Of a DNA stretch of 64,000 nt, positions 24,127 to 34,764 are shown one piece after another. How positions within the stretch are numbered: position 1 is the stretch's first letter; each line of letters starts with the position of its first letter. Position numbers and translations under genes: made by a program. The notes beneath the pieces are model-generated. The model had not been told where the DNA came from, did no database searches, and saw only the letters and a list, made by a program, of their open reading frames with translations. The stretch is taken from NCBI GenBank assembly GCA_021781745.1, contig JAJXWH010000028.1, positions 1 to 64,000 on the forward strand, read 5' to 3'. The DNA is from Bacillota bacterium. Its GTDB lineage: Bacteria; Bacillota; Clostridia; Clostridiales; Clostridiaceae.

Positions 24127-26124
24127 TTATCTTTGTTCTTTGATAATCCCTTTTCTATAAGCATCTAAAAGCAATTCTAAATCTCTTATTTGAAGCTTCA
24201 ATTCCTCACCAATATCTGTATCTCCAACTCTCTTTCTTTCAACTTCCTGCTCTAAAACTACTGTAGTTGAAAGAATATCCTTTTCTTCTTCAATAGCTTT
24301 TTGAGTAGATTCAAATGGTTCATGGGACACTAATAACAGCCCATAAGAGTTATATATAAGAGTGTATCCTGCTATTCCTGTTTCAGCTTGGTAAGCTATT
24401 GAAAATCCTCCATCTATGACTATAAGTTTTCCATTTGCCTTTATAGGACTTTCACCTTTTTTTATTTTAACTGGTACATGCCCATTAATTATATGAGATA
24501 CCTTTGGATCTAACCCAAACTCCTGAAAAATCATATTACAGGCCTTTTCATTATCTTCTAGCTCAAAGTAATAATTTTTCTTTTCAACATGAGTCACTTT
24601 ATCTTCTATAAAATATCTTTCAAAAGTAGTCATCTTATCTTTTCCAAAAAGAGGTGAATCAACCCCATTCCATAAATACCAAATTATATCCATGCCATAT
24701 AATTTAGCTTTAGGATTATTTTTATAGAAATAGCCTTCTCGAACTAAAATCTCCAATCTATCTAAATAAGCTTTTCCACTATATTCTTGTCCAGAAGCTC
24801 CTATACTCACTTTTTTAAAACTTCCATCGTCATTTAAAGGGATACATCCATGATAAAGCAAATTGGAATTATGTTTTAAGTACATACTTCCCTTAGCAAA
24901 AAGAAAGCTAACATGTTTTTGAAGTTTTTCACTGTTTAAAAATGAAGATTTAAGCTTTTCTATTAGTTCTTTTTCTTCTGGAATTAGTTCATATGGATCC
25001 TCGGGATTTATTGTTGGAAAATTACAATCCTTTAATTTATATGTCTGTTCTTCTAACTTAATTGTTCCTTCTCTATAATCTATCTTATTTAATAAAAGCC
25101 TGTCCTCCATTCTAAAATATGGGCGCCTTTTAATTATTTCACCTTCCAATTTAAATTGTATTATTGATATAGCCTTATGCATTCTAGCCATAAGATTTAA
25201 ATCTTTATCAGTATAGTCCTTTCCATTTTCAATCTTTGGCTTAAAAGCTAAGCATTCATCATTACCATAAAAATCAATGGCAAAAGTTGCAAGTGGAAGA
25301 AGATTTATTCCGTATCCGTCTTCTACGGTATTTAAATTCGCATATCTTGCACATGTTCTAATAACTGTTGCAATGCAGGCTTCACTCCCTGCTGCTGCAC
25401 CCATCCAAACTATATCATGATTTCCCCATTGGATATCTACAGAGTGATAATTTGTAAGCGTATCCATTATAATATCAGGACCAGGCCCTCTATCAAATAT
25501 ATCTCCTATAATATGAAGTCTATCTATTACTAGATTTTGAATTAACTTTGATATTGCTATAATAAATTCATTTGCTCTACCAACTCTAATTATGGTTTTT
25601 ATTATTTCATTATAATAATCTTCTTTATCCAATCTATCTGGCTGTTCATGTAAAAGTTCTTCAATAATGTATGCAAAATCTTTTGGAAGAGCTTTTCTCA
25701 CCTTAGATCGGGTATATTTTGAAGATACATATCTACAAATCTCAATCAATCTATATAATGTAATTTTATACCAATCATCAATATTAGGTTCACTTTTTTG
25801 TGCATACTCTAACTTTTGCTCTGGATAATAAATAAGAGTCGCAAGGCTTTTTCTACCTCTCTGACTTAATGAGTTTCCAAAAATATCATCTATTTTGCGC
25901 TTTATAACTCCAGATGCATTTTTTAATACATGGATAAAAGGTTCATATTCCCCATGTATATCAGATAAGAAATGTTCCGTTCCTTTAGGAAGGTTTAAAA
26001 TTGCTTGTAAGTTTATTATTTCTGTGCATGCATCAGCTATTGTTGGATATTGATTTGATAAAAGTTTAAGGTATCTTAACTTATCTTCAAATTCTTGGCT
26101 AAAATTATCTTCAATACAAGGCAT
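24127..26124 (-). CDS. fbp: Fructose-1,6-bisphosphatase, class III
   Basis: A 665-residue Firmicutes-type class III FBPase, hydrolysing fructose 1,6-bisphosphate to fructose 6-phosphate in gluconeogenesis. The calcineurin-like metal motifs are present: [10 protein letters not shown] (about 59-68), [12 protein letters not shown] (about 203-214) and [10 protein letters not shown] (about 230-240), with the late [14 protein letters not shown] block. Length matches B. subtilis Fbp (about 671). It has its own ribosome-binding site (GGGGGA) and lies between terminators. Confidence 0.95.
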   Translation of the reverse strand: MPCIEDNFSQEFEDKLRYLKLLSNQYPTIADACTEIINLQAILNLPKGTEHFLSDIHGEYEPFIHVLKNASGVIKRKIDDIFGNSLSQRGRKSLATLIYYPEQKLEYAQKSEPNIDDWYKITLYRLIEICRYVSSKYTRSKVRKALPKDFAYIIEELLHEQPDRLDKEDYYNEIIKTIIRVGRANEFIIAISKLIQNLVIDRLHIIGDIFDRGPGPDIIMDTLTNYHSVDIQWGNHDIVWMGAAAGSEACIATVIRTCARYANLNTVEDGYGINLLPLATFAIDFYGNDECLAFKPKIENGKDYTDKDLNLMARMHKAISIIQFKLEGEIIKRRPYFRMEDRLLLNKIDYREGTIKLEEQTYKLKDCNFPTINPEDPYELIPEEKELIEKLKSSFLNSEKLQKHVSFLFAKGSMYLKHNSNLLYHGCIPLNDDGSFKKVSIGASGQEYSGKAYLDRLEILVREGYFYKNNPKAKLYGMDIIWYLWNGVDSPLFGKDKMTTFERYFIEDKVTHVEKKNYYFELEDNEKACNMIFQEFGLDPKVSHIINGHVPVKIKKGESPIKANGKLIVIDGGFSIAYQAETGIAGYTLIYNSYGLLLVSHEPFESTQKAIEEEKDILSTTVVLEQEVERKRVGDTDIGEELKLQIRDLELLLDAYRKGIIKEQR

Positions 26125-26242
26125 TATAGTTCCCCCTCAAGTTCTATATGTAACAAAATTAATAATTTGCTTTCAACTCAATACATATATTATACACTAT
26201 TAAAGTGTATTTTCTAGTAATAATGTATACTTATTTTAAAAA

Positions 26243-26280
26243 AGAATAGCATATATTCTTCAACTATGCTATTCTCTTAT
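26243..26280 (-). terminator. Hairpin upstream of fbp (terminator-like, minus strand)
   Basis: On the minus strand GAATAGCATA pairs with TATGCTATTC around an 11-nt loop, followed by TTTTTTAAAA. It is the second hairpin after the sugar-binding lipoprotein gene and would also isolate fbp from upstream transcription. Confidence 0.6.
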
Positions 26281-26404
26281 GATTACCCAAAGCACTTTCT
26301 TAACTCTAGATATTTCCATTAAGATTTCATTTTATAACAATTTCTTCTTAATTTAAAGAAATAAAAAGACTATGTAATTATAGAAAAATCCGCTATATTA
26401 CACA

Positions 26405-26452
26405 TAAATTAAATCCCCTTCTTATTCTTTAAATAAGACAAAGGGATTTAAT
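26405..26452 (-). terminator. Terminator of the chemoreceptor/binding-protein operon
   Basis: On the minus strand AAATCCC pairs with GGGATTT and inner TCTTATT with AATAAGA, giving a long stem with a small loop, followed by an AT-rich tail. It starts about 45 bp after the stop at 26495. Confidence 0.6.
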
Positions 26453-26494
26453 TTATAGATTTACATAGTTATTTATAAAATTTAATAATTTAAG

Positions 26495-27475
26495 TTAGCT
26501 CATATACTTATTCACATTTTCCTTGCTTACTTTTTCAAAAGGTACCCATATATGTTTTCCCTCCTTATCCATATTTTCCATATTGGTCAAGGTTCTTCCT
26601 GAGCCTAATTGAATAGCAGCATCTACTGAACTTTTACTTTGTCCTTTTGCAGATTGATATACTGTAAGTTTCATGCTTCCATCAGCTATAGCTTTACACC
26701 CCTCAGGTGTTGCATCAATTCCGACAATAGGCACTGATGAAGGATCAATATTATTCTCTTTAAACGAATCAATTACTCCAAGTGCCATTTCATCATTATT
26801 AGCGATTACACAATCAAACTTTTGACCTGTAGATAAAAATACATTGAACATGTCTTTTGCCTGTTGTCTGCTCCAGTTTGCATTATCTTCAAAAACATAC
26901 TGTGCATTTATTCCTTTTTCTTTAAATGTTTCTTTTACAGCATTTGTACGCCCTTTAGTAGCTGAATGTCCTTTTTCTCCCTTAATTAAAACCACTTTTA
27001 AATCATTCTTATTTTTTAGGTAATCTGCAATATACTCTGCCTGATATTGACCTGCCACTTTTTCATCTGAACCTACATAAATATATTTATCCTTTTTTAA
27101 CACACTATCATCCGGACTACTATTCAAAAATACTATTGGCAGTCCTTCTGCATCTTTTTTAAGTTGAAGCGCTGTAACTGGATCTACTGGTGCACATATT
27201 ATAGCATCATATCCTCCTGAAACTGCCTCCTTCATATGAGTTACTTGAGTTTCTATTGATCCTGCTGCATCCATTATAGTTAATTCAATATTTTGACTAT
27301 CAGCATAACTTTTTGCATTCGTCACCAAAAGCTTGCGATAATTATCTGAAGCATCTGAAACTGAAAATAAAACTTTCACTTTTTTATTTGAAGATGAGCT
27401 GTTCTTTGTGCTACAGCCTGAAATCATAACAAACATCATAATTATAGTTAAAATTATAGCTATTTTTTTCTTCAT
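26495..27475 (-). CDS. Sugar-binding lipoprotein (RbsB-like)
   Basis: A 326-residue exported lipoprotein: signal peptide with lipobox ending MFVMISGC (Cys about 21), a Ser/Asn-rich linker, and a Peripla_BP_4 domain with IICAPVDPVTALQLKKDAEG, IKGEKGHSATKGRTNAVKE, CVIANNDEMALGVIDSFKEN and GIDATPEGCKAIADGSMKL. This fits ribose/galactose-type binding proteins. It begins 58 bp after a chemoreceptor gene and has no ABC ATPase or permease gene beside it. It may therefore present a sugar to that receptor as well as, or instead of, a transporter elsewhere. Confidence 0.83.
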   Translation of the reverse strand: MKKKIAIILTIIMMFVMISGCSTKNSSSSNKKVKVLFSVSDASDNYRKLLVTNAKSYADSQNIELTIMDAAGSIETQVTHMKEAVSGGYDAIICAPVDPVTALQLKKDAEGLPIVFLNSSPDDSVLKKDKYIYVGSDEKVAGQYQAEYIADYLKNKNDLKVVLIKGEKGHSATKGRTNAVKETFKEKGINAQYVFEDNANWSRQQAKDMFNVFLSTGQKFDCVIANNDEMALGVIDSFKENNIDPSSVPIVGIDATPEGCKAIADGSMKLTVYQSAKGQSKSSVDAAIQLGSGRTLTNMENMDKEGKHIWVPFEKVSKENVNKYMS

Positions 27476-27533
27476 TTATACTCCTCCTTAGAACTTTCTA
27501 CGTAACTTTTGCAAAGCTTTAATATAAAAATAC

Positions 27534-29525
27534 TTATATTTTAAACATTTGAATTTGCTTACTAAGTTCATCAGACGTATTGAACAAATTCTCAGCATCA
27601 ATAGCCACCTTTTCGCTGTTTTTAGTAATATTATTTGATTGTGTAACCATAACTTCTGAAGTTGCTAATATTTCTTGAGAACTTGCAGCTTGTTCCTCTG
27701 ATATAGCTGCTACTGTTGTTGCAACATCATCTAAATGTCCAACTTTTTCAATCATATTTTGAATTAAATCGTTTGTTAAATTAATCTTTTCAAATATTCT
27801 ATCAAATGTATCCACGTTTTCACTTATTAAATAACTGCTCTCATTTATATAATCTGCACTTTCATGAGACTGCTTTACAGTATCTGTAACCAGTTTGTTT
27901 ATTTCACTTACAAGAGATGAAATGTTTTTAACTGATTCAGAACTTGTATTAGCTAATTTTCCCATTTCACTTGCTACAACTGCAAACCCTTTTCCTGCAT
28001 CTCCTGCTCTTGCAGCTTCTATTGATGCATTTAATGATAAAAGGTTAGTCTGTTCTGCAATTCCTCCTATAACATTTATTATACTAGTGATTTCTGATGA
28101 AGATTTTCCAACATTATTTATAGCTAATTCAAGAGCAGTAATTGAATTTCTTATATTCTCCATAGCTGCATTTACTTTTTCCATATCTTGTCGGCCTTTT
28201 TCTGAAATACTGATGGTTTCCTTCATCTTTTCATTTACACTATTACCATCATCTCTTGTATTAGAAACAACATTTGCTAAAGTAGTTGTGTTATCTGCTA
28301 TTTCACTTACTGAGCTCGATAATTGTTCAACTGTAATATTCAAATTTTGCATAGATTTAGTTTGAAGTTTAGATGAATCATAAAGCTCTTTGGAAATCAC
28401 TGTACTTGCATCAGCTTGTTCATTCATTTTATTTGATACAATCCTAGTATTATCTATCATACTGCGCATTACCCCTATAAAATCCTTCACACTTTGCAGC
28501 ATAATAGAAATTTCATCATTTCCCTTTACATCCACATCAACTGTAAAATCCCCCTCAGTCATTGAAATTACTGTCTTAGTAAGTCTTCTTATTGGCTTGA
28601 TAACAACTTGTACAACTCTTTCTACTAGTGCGGTCAAAATAATAATAGAAATCACTCCAATTGCAATCATAAAAGTACGAAGTTTCATAAGTTCTGACAA
28701 GATAGATTTTGTTGGCACATATGATACAAGAATCCAATTAGTTCCTTCTACTTCTTTAAATACAACCATGTTATTTTCTAATTCACATGAATTATATTCT
28801 TTATTATCAAGTTTTACAGCTATTTCTTTAAGAAATTTATCATTATTGCTTGAATCAAGTTTAGTTGAAATTAATGAGCTATCCCTATTAGCTACAATTG
28901 TTTTATCAGTTTTATCTATGAGAAAAGCTTCTGCATTATCCATATCAATCATCGAATTTACTATAATTGATACTTTATCCAGAGAAAGATCCACAGAAAT
29001 AACCTTTATTTTCCCCGACTTATCATTTAATATTGAAGAAGCACTAACAACATTCTTACCTTCTTCATTTTTATACGGAGTACCAAATGCCATATTAATA
29101 CGTGTAAGTCCCTCTTTATACCATACAGAGTTTAATATGTTTTTATCTGACTTATTCGATTTATCTGCTTTGAATAATTTTCCACTTTCATCAGCTATAT
29201 AAAATCCTTCTTTATAATTATCATCATACCTATAATATTTATTTAGTAAATTTTGCAATTGACTATCACTTAAGTTTGTCCCCTCTAATGAAGTCTTTAA
29301 TGCCTTAAATGATGCTAAATTTTCATTTAACAATGATTCAATTTGGTCAACTTGTTTTTTACTTGAGGTTTCTAATAAATTATCAGCTGAATTAGTTATT
29401 ATTTCTTTAGACTTACTATAAGAAATAAAAATAAGAGATGAAACTATTATAACCATCATTGGAATAATAATTCCAAGCAATTTTGTTTTGATTGAAATCT
29501 TATATTTCAATTCTCCACTTTTCAT
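27534..29525 (-). CDS. Methyl-accepting chemotaxis protein, dCache type
   Basis: A 663-residue transmembrane chemoreceptor. An N-terminal helix (about 14-36) is followed by an extracellular dCache_1 sensor (about 45-280, with [19 protein letters not shown] and [15 protein letters not shown]), a second helix (about 285-310), a HAMP domain, and a signalling domain with the hairpin tip [28 protein letters not shown]. It ends with the expected coiled coil. I start at 29525 because GGGGGA lies 6 nt before that ATG; an upstream in-frame ATG has no site. The binding-protein gene follows by 58 bp, so the two are probably cotranscribed and functionally linked. Confidence 0.88.
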   Translation of the reverse strand: MKSGELKYKISIKTKLLGIIIPMMVIIVSSLIFISYSKSKEIITNSADNLLETSSKKQVDQIESLLNENLASFKALKTSLEGTNLSDSQLQNLLNKYYRYDDNYKEGFYIADESGKLFKADKSNKSDKNILNSVWYKEGLTRINMAFGTPYKNEEGKNVVSASSILNDKSGKIKVISVDLSLDKVSIIVNSMIDMDNAEAFLIDKTDKTIVANRDSSLISTKLDSSNNDKFLKEIAVKLDNKEYNSCELENNMVVFKEVEGTNWILVSYVPTKSILSELMKLRTFMIAIGVISIIILTALVERVVQVVIKPIRRLTKTVISMTEGDFTVDVDVKGNDEISIMLQSVKDFIGVMRSMIDNTRIVSNKMNEQADASTVISKELYDSSKLQTKSMQNLNITVEQLSSSVSEIADNTTTLANVVSNTRDDGNSVNEKMKETISISEKGRQDMEKVNAAMENIRNSITALELAINNVGKSSSEITSIINVIGGIAEQTNLLSLNASIEAARAGDAGKGFAVVASEMGKLANTSSESVKNISSLVSEINKLVTDTVKQSHESADYINESSYLISENVDTFDRIFEKINLTNDLIQNMIEKVGHLDDVATTVAAISEEQAASSQEILATSEVMVTQSNNITKNSEKVAIDAENLFNTSDELSKQIQMFKI

Positions 29526-29683
29526 GAAAATCCCCCTAATTGTCGTATTTTGTAATCTATATTTTAATTCAAGCACAAATCTATAATACAACTTTTTTAC
29601 CTTTATGTAAAAGTTCTTCTACATTTTTCTATCTTTGTATTATGTTTTTCATAAAATTCATATATTGAAATAAATATTTCTTT

Positions 29684-29726
29684 TAAAAAAAGCTACAAAT
29701 GAATTTTCATTCACTCGTAGCTTTTA
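29684..29726 (-). terminator. Terminator of the DUF2085 gene
   Basis: On the minus strand AAAGCTAC...GTAGCTTT encloses GTGAATG/CATT pairing and is followed by a TTTTTTT run. It starts just past the stop at 29734. Confidence 0.75.
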
Positions 29727-29733
29727 ATTATAA

Positions 29734-30105
29734 TTAATTAATGAAATAAAAAACTATATCTATTAACATATAAACAAAACCAATACCCGCCAGAATTCCT
29801 GTTATCAACCTTCTAAAATTAGTGGATTTTTTAACTTTTAGTAACTGTAATAGACCATCACATGACATAATTACAATTAATAATCCACATACCTTTAAAC
29901 TAATTCCAATTTTCATAATAAGCAAAATTGCAGAAATTATATAACCTATATAAATTCCAGTGCACCTTGCACATACTGGAAATTGATATCCTTTAAAAGA
30001 AAAGCTTCGCTCATGCAGTTGATGACAACCACTTACAGCTCCAATTTTCATTAAATATATCCAGATTCTTGTTTTTCTATCGACCTCTTCATTTAAATCT
30101 TGCAC
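29734..30105 (-). CDS. DUF2085 small membrane protein
   Basis: About 123 residues. The DUF2085 signature is clear: [30 protein letters not shown], with two Cys pairs that may bind metal, then three membrane helices with [31 protein letters not shown] between and after them. The start is uncertain. The frame runs open to 30171. GTG at 30105 gives a family-like N-terminus ([16 protein letters not shown]). A start at the [11 protein letters not shown] is possible but has only a weak site. It overlaps the end of a zinc-ribbon-like frame at 30089-30313, suggesting translational coupling. Function unknown. Confidence 0.75.
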   Translation of the reverse strand: MQDLNEEVDRKTRIWIYLMKIGAVSGCHQLHERSFSFKGYQFPVCARCTGIYIGYIISAILLIMKIGISLKVCGLLIVIMSCDGLLQLLKVKKSTNFRRLITGILAGIGFVYMLIDIVFYFIN

Positions 30106-30313
30106 CACAATTTGCACACACCCTATATGTATTTGTTTTAGTTTTACTCTTTCCCATACCAAGTAATCCACATATAAGTCCTATAGGTCCAAAACATATA
30201 TACCCCAAACAGCCTTTTCCTACGCCAAAACCTTTTGTAGTTTCTGTTACATCACTTACTACTTGAACATTAAGACTTCCGCATTTAGGACATCAAACAT
30301 TCACATTATTCAT
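30089..30313 (-). pseudogene. Small zinc-ribbon protein interrupted by an in-frame TGA
   Basis: ATG at 30313 has a strong GGAGG site 8 nt upstream. It reads MNNVNV, then TGA, then CPKCGSLNVQVVSDVTETT, a glycine/hydrophobic segment ([20 protein letters not shown]) and a final CANCGARFK, ending at 30089. The flanking CxxC motifs and central hydrophobic stretch resemble small clostridial zinc-ribbon membrane proteins. The TGA at codon 7 breaks it, with no other start in frame nearby. It is either a recent nonsense mutation or a sequencing error. The last 17 nt overlap the candidate start of the DUF2085 gene. Confidence 0.6.
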
Positions 30314-30550
30314 AATTATAATCCTCCATAATAATAAAGCTATTATAATTATACTATTAATGAATTAAATATTACAATACTTTACTTAATACTCCAAAAT
30401 ATGTATTCAGATTACTATTAATTTAACTTCAGCTTCCATAAGGAATTTAGAAGAAAAACTTAACAACCTAATCAATAAATTTCAAATTTAAATATACTTA
30501 CAAAGAAATTATCTCCAATACAATTTTCTTATACATATAAAATTGATATT

Positions 30551-30586
30551 TCAAAATGATTTTTTTATCATTTTGAAATATCCCTC
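30551..30586 (-). terminator. Hairpin after the MarR-linked ABC exporter operon
   Basis: ATATTTCAAAATGA pairs perfectly with TCATTTTGAAATAT around a 7-nt A-rich loop (minus strand reading). It lies 12 bp past the stop at 30598. The T-run is weak (ATCAATTTTA), so termination is inferred from position. Confidence 0.5.
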
Positions 30587-30597
30587 AATAGCTTCAT

Positions 30598-32532
30598 TTA
30601 TGATAACTCAAAGGCACCTGTATATAATTGATAGTACTTACCTTTTTGCTCAATTAAATCATCATGATTTCCTCTTTCAATGATTCTACCTTGATCTAAT
30701 ACCATAATTACATCAGAGTTTTTGATTGTAGAAAGTCTATGAGCAATTACGAAAACTGTTCTTCCTTTCATAAGCTTATCCATACCATCTTGAACAATCT
30801 TTTCTGTTCTTGTATCTATGCTTGATGTTGCTTCATCTAAGATTAAAACAGGTGGATCTGCAATAGCAGATCTAGCAATTGTTAGCAGCTGTCTTTGTCC
30901 TTGTGATAGGCTTCCACCATCCCCTGTAAGCACTGTATTATATCCATTTGGAAGATGTCTTATGAATGTATCTGCATTAGCAAGTTTTGCTGCTGCACGT
31001 ACTTCTTCATCTGTTGCATCTAATTTTCCATACCTGATATTATCTGCAACTGTTCCAGTAAACAGATGTGCATCTTGAAGTACTATTCCAAGAGATCTTC
31101 TTAAATCATCTTTTTTAATTTTATTAATGTTAATACTATCGTACCTTATTTTACCGTCTTGAATATCATAGAAACGGTTAATTAAGTTTGTGATAGTTGT
31201 CTTTCCAGCTCCTGTTGCCCCAACGAAAGCAATTTTTTGCCCTGGCTTTGCAAAAAGTTTTATATTATGAAGTATTATCTTTTCATCATTATATCCAAAA
31301 TCAACATCATCAAATACTACCTCCCCAAGAAGTTTTGTATAAGTAGTTGTCCCATCTTCATGAGGATGCTTCCATGCCCAGATTCCAGTACGTTTTTTAG
31401 ATTCAGTTAATTCTCCATTTTTATCTTCAATTGCATTAACTAAAGTTACATAGCCTTCATCAGTTTCTTTCTTTTCATCAAGAAGCTTGAAGATACGCTC
31501 TGCCCCAGCAAGTGCCATAATTACAAAATTAAATTGTTGAGCCATTTGGTTTACTGTTTGGCTGAAAGTTCTTGTTAACTGTAGGAAGGATGCTAGAGCT
31601 CCAATAGTAAATCCAGCAAACTCTCCAATAGCAATAACAGATCCAAAAATAGCAACAGTTACATAATTTATATAACCAATGTTGTTCACGACTGGCATTA
31701 AAGCATTGGCATATTTATTTGCATTATTTGCACTGTTACAAAGAGCATCATTTAATTTATCGAAGTTAATTCTTGCTTCTTCTTCATGGCAAAAGACCTT
31801 TACAACCTTTTGACCTTCCATCATCTCTTCAATATAACCATTTACTGCACCTAAATCTCTTTGCTGAGCTCCGAAATATTTTCCACTTTTCGCTCCAATA
31901 AACTTGGTTACATTCACCATTAAAAAAATAATTACAATTTGAACTATTGCTAACGGAATACTTAAAAAAATCATTGAAATAAATACACTAACAACTGTAA
32001 TAATCGCTGATAACAATTGCGGTATACCTTGGCTGATCATTTGCCTTAATGTATCAGTATCATTTGTATAAAGACTCATCACATCCCCATGAACATGTGT
32101 ATCAAAAAATTTAATCGGCAAAATCTCCATATGAGCAAACATATCATCTCTTATCTTCTTAAGGGAACCTTGCGAAATTATAATCATTATACGGCTGTAT
32201 ATATAAGTTGCTAAAACTCCAACAAGATAAATTGTTGCCAGTGTAATAATCATTTTGAGTAGTGGTCCAAAATCTGGAGCCCCAGATATCTTTAAAAGTG
32301 GTGCTATATAATCGTCAATTAAATTTCTTAGAAATAATGTACCTACAACATTAGCAAGGGAACTTATAATAATTGTTACTAATACAATGAAGAATAGCCC
32401 TTTATATTCTTTAAGAACATAAGATAACAATCTTTTCAATGTTTTTAAAGAATCTTTGCTGACTTTTGCATGTCCACGAGGTCCACCTGGTCCACGCATT
32501 GCTCTAGGTGCTCTAGTATTATTTTGACTCAT
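30598..32532 (-). CDS. ABC exporter half-transporter, canonical ATPase site subunit
   Basis: A 644-residue half-exporter: a disordered Gly/Pro/Arg-rich N-terminus (RAMRGPGGPRGHAKVS), six membrane helices (about 45-345), then a nucleotide-binding domain. It has Walker A GATGAGKTT, signature LSQGQRQ, and Walker B LILDEATSSID with the catalytic Glu. A short insert (about 375-410, including KTGIWAWKHPHEDG) separates the membrane and ATPase parts. It overlaps the upstream ABC gene by 14 bp, so they are coupled and form a heterodimer of the BmrCD/LmrCD/TM287-288 type. Likely a multidrug exporter under the MarR-type repressor at 34311. Confidence 0.9.
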   Translation of the reverse strand: MSQNNTRAPRAMRGPGGPRGHAKVSKDSLKTLKRLLSYVLKEYKGLFFIVLVTIIISSLANVVGTLFLRNLIDDYIAPLLKISGAPDFGPLLKMIITLATIYLVGVLATYIYSRIMIIISQGSLKKIRDDMFAHMEILPIKFFDTHVHGDVMSLYTNDTDTLRQMISQGIPQLLSAIITVVSVFISMIFLSIPLAIVQIVIIFLMVNVTKFIGAKSGKYFGAQQRDLGAVNGYIEEMMEGQKVVKVFCHEEEARINFDKLNDALCNSANNANKYANALMPVVNNIGYINYVTVAIFGSVIAIGEFAGFTIGALASFLQLTRTFSQTVNQMAQQFNFVIMALAGAERIFKLLDEKKETDEGYVTLVNAIEDKNGELTESKKRTGIWAWKHPHEDGTTTYTKLLGEVVFDDVDFGYNDEKIILHNIKLFAKPGQKIAFVGATGAGKTTITNLINRFYDIQDGKIRYDSININKIKKDDLRRSLGIVLQDAHLFTGTVADNIRYGKLDATDEEVRAAAKLANADTFIRHLPNGYNTVLTGDGGSLSQGQRQLLTIARSAIADPPVLILDEATSSIDTRTEKIVQDGMDKLMKGRTVFVIAHRLSTIKNSDVIMVLDQGRIIERGNHDDLIEQKGKYYQLYTGAFELS

Positions 32533-34258
32533 TATTATCAGCTCCTTTCACTTGTGATTCATAAACTTCACGGTATATATCATTTGATTTTAGTAATTCT
32601 TCATGCTTACCAAATCCATCTATTTTTCCATCGTTTAATACCATAATTTTATCTGCATCCTGCACTGAAGAAATACGCTGTGCAATAATAATCTTTGTTG
32701 TATGTGGTATTGTCTCAATAAATGCTCTTCTAATAAGCGCATCAGTTTTAGTATCTACAGCACTAGTAGAATCATCTAAGATTAATATTTTAGGTTTCTT
32801 AAGTAATGCCCTTGCAATGCAAAGTCTTTGCTTTTGTCCTCCTGATACATTTGTTCCACCTTGCTCGATAAATGTATCATACTTCTTAGGCAGGTTTTCT
32901 ATAAATTCCTCTGCTTGAGCTTGTCTACATGCATTAATTATTTCTTCATCAGTTGCATTCTTATTTCCCCATCTAAGGTTTTCTTTAATTGTTCCTGAGA
33001 ATAAAACATTTTTCTGTAATACCATAGAAACTTTATCTCTAAGGGTTTCTATATCGTAATTTCTAACGTCAACTCCACCAACTTCCACAGTCCCGTTAGT
33101 AACATCATATAATCTTGGGATAAGCTGAACAAGGGTTGATTTTGCACTACCTGTTCCACCTATAATTCCTATAGTTTCACCGGAATTAATCTTTATGTTA
33201 ATGTCTTCTAAAACTAAATTATCCTTATCTTTGCTATAACTAAAGTCAACATTCCTAAAGCTTATAGATCCATCCTTAACCTCATAAATAGAATTTTCTA
33301 TATTTGTTAAGTCACTTTTTTCTTCTAGAACTTCTATAATTCTTTCGGCAGATGACTTAGACATAATTACCATAACAAATACCATTGAAAGCATCATAAG
33401 ACTGATTAGTATATTCATTGTGTAAGCAAATAAGCTCATCAATTCCCCTGTTGTTAACGAGTTTGAAACAATCATTTTCGCTCCAAGCCAAGATAGAAGC
33501 AGAATACAAACATACACAGTAAACTGCATAGCTGGTGCATTGATTATTATTAGTTTTTCAGCTCTCATAAAATATTTATATAATATTTCAGAAGCTTTAT
33601 AGAATTTATTTGTTTCATGTTCCTCTCTTACATAAGCCTTAACCGCACGAATTCCAGTTAAATTTTCTTGAACACTCGCATTTAAATCATCGTATTTCTT
33701 AAATACTTCTACGAAATATGGATGTACTGTTGTCATAATAAAGTATAATACAACTCCTAGAAATACTATGGCACCTAAAAATATTAAAGCTAATCTAGCA
33801 TTAATATAGAAACTCATAATCATGGCAGAGACTAACATAAATGGTGATCTAACAGACATTCTTGTTATCATTTGAAATGCGTTTTGAACATTTGTTACGT
33901 CTGTTGTTAATCTAGTTATAAGTCCAGCTGTTGAATACTTATCTATATTTGAAAAAGAATAATTTTGTATATTATAATACATTGCTTTTCTCAGGTTTCT
34001 TGCAAAACCAGTTGATGAACTAGCTGCGTATTTACCTGATAACACTCCGAAAGTAAGAGATAAAAATGCTGCTACAAGCATTGCTGCTCCAATAATAATT
34101 ACATATTTCATATCTCTTTTTTGTACCCCATTATCAATAATTAGTGCCATTAAAAATGGAATGATTGTCTCCATAATCGCCTCTAGAGCAACATATGTTG
34201 GAGTGAGAATTGTATCTCTTTTAAATTTTGCTATATAAATTGCTAATTTTCTTATCAT
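32519..34258 (-). CDS. ABC exporter half-transporter, degenerate ATPase site subunit
   Basis: A 579-residue half-exporter with six membrane helices (about 10-300) and a nucleotide-binding domain with Walker A GGTGSAKST, signature VSGGQKQ and Walker B LILDDSTSAVD. The residue after the Walker B Asp is Asp, not Glu, so this subunit contributes the degenerate site of an asymmetric heterodimer. I start at 34258 because GGGAGG lies 8 nt before that ATG; the longer frame to 34321 would run into the operator at 34273-34290. It is translated just ahead of, and overlapping, its partner. Confidence 0.9.
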   Translation of the reverse strand: MIRKLAIYIAKFKRDTILTPTYVALEAIMETIIPFLMALIIDNGVQKRDMKYVIIIGAAMLVAAFLSLTFGVLSGKYAASSSTGFARNLRKAMYYNIQNYSFSNIDKYSTAGLITRLTTDVTNVQNAFQMITRMSVRSPFMLVSAMIMSFYINARLALIFLGAIVFLGVVLYFIMTTVHPYFVEVFKKYDDLNASVQENLTGIRAVKAYVREEHETNKFYKASEILYKYFMRAEKLIIINAPAMQFTVYVCILLLSWLGAKMIVSNSLTTGELMSLFAYTMNILISLMMLSMVFVMVIMSKSSAERIIEVLEEKSDLTNIENSIYEVKDGSISFRNVDFSYSKDKDNLVLEDINIKINSGETIGIIGGTGSAKSTLVQLIPRLYDVTNGTVEVGGVDVRNYDIETLRDKVSMVLQKNVLFSGTIKENLRWGNKNATDEEIINACRQAQAEEFIENLPKKYDTFIEQGGTNVSGGQKQRLCIARALLKKPKILILDDSTSAVDTKTDALIRRAFIETIPHTTKIIIAQRISSVQDADKIMVLNDGKIDGFGKHEELLKSNDIYREVYESQVKGADNNESK

Positions 34259-34272
34259 AATTTTCCTCCCTT

Positions 34273-34290
34273 TTGTTAGGTTTCTAACAA
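34273..34290. promoter_or_regulatory. Second MarR-type operator, before the ABC exporter genes
   Basis: TTGTTAG-GTTT-CTAACAA is a perfect inverted repeat between the marR stop and the exporter ribosome-binding site. Its core, GTTAGGTTTCTAAC, matches the motif upstream of marR except at two central bases. Confidence 0.55.
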
Positions 34291-34310
34291 CTATTTTAAA
34301 AAAAATTGCA

Positions 34311-34742
34311 TTAATCAGCAATTTTTTTACTTAATCTATCAATTAAACCAACTAATATATTAAATTCATCCTCACTTAATTCGTCTCTTAAGGATTTTTC
34401 GAATTTTAGAATAAACTCATATACATTTCTTTGGATCTCTAAGCCTTTTTCGGTAAGGACTATCTTTTTAAGTCTTGCATCTTCAGAAACACTTACTCTT
34501 TTAACCAAGCCATTCTTTTCCATTAATTGAAGCACACTGGTTACTGAAGAACGTCTAATTGCAAACTCTTCTTCTATATCTCTTTGGAATATATCTCTTT
34601 TATCAGAATTAAATCGTATAAAAGCAAGTATTTTGGCTTGAACATCTGTTAAACCGTATTGTACAGCCTCTTTGCTTATTGTTCTATGAATTCTCTTTGA
34701 TAGTATACTTATTTTTTTGCCTATATGTATTTCATTATCCAT
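34311..34742 (-). CDS. MarR-family transcriptional regulator
   Basis: A 143-residue winged-helix regulator with the MarR layout: helices 1-2 (KISILSKRIHRTISKEAVQYGLT), the recognition region RRSSVTSVLQLMEKNGLVKRV (about 68-88) and the wing (SVSEDARLKKIVLTEKG). It is first in an operon with two ABC half-exporter genes (53 bp to the first). Palindromes with the core GTTAG-N4-CTAAC both upstream of it and between it and the exporter genes suggest self-repression and control of the exporter. Confidence 0.88.
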   Translation of the reverse strand: MDNEIHIGKKISILSKRIHRTISKEAVQYGLTDVQAKILAFIRFNSDKRDIFQRDIEEEFAIRRSSVTSVLQLMEKNGLVKRVSVSEDARLKKIVLTEKGLEIQRNVYEFILKFEKSLRDELSEDEFNILVGLIDRLSKKIAD

Positions 34743-34764
34743 ATTTATATACTCCTATAAACTT

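Noticed and set aside
28390..29202. Long open frame (270 codons) on the + strand
   Set aside because: It is antisense to the chemoreceptor gene, which has full domain support and a ribosome-binding site. The antisense translation is a low-complexity Ser/Ile/Thr-rich product without a start site.
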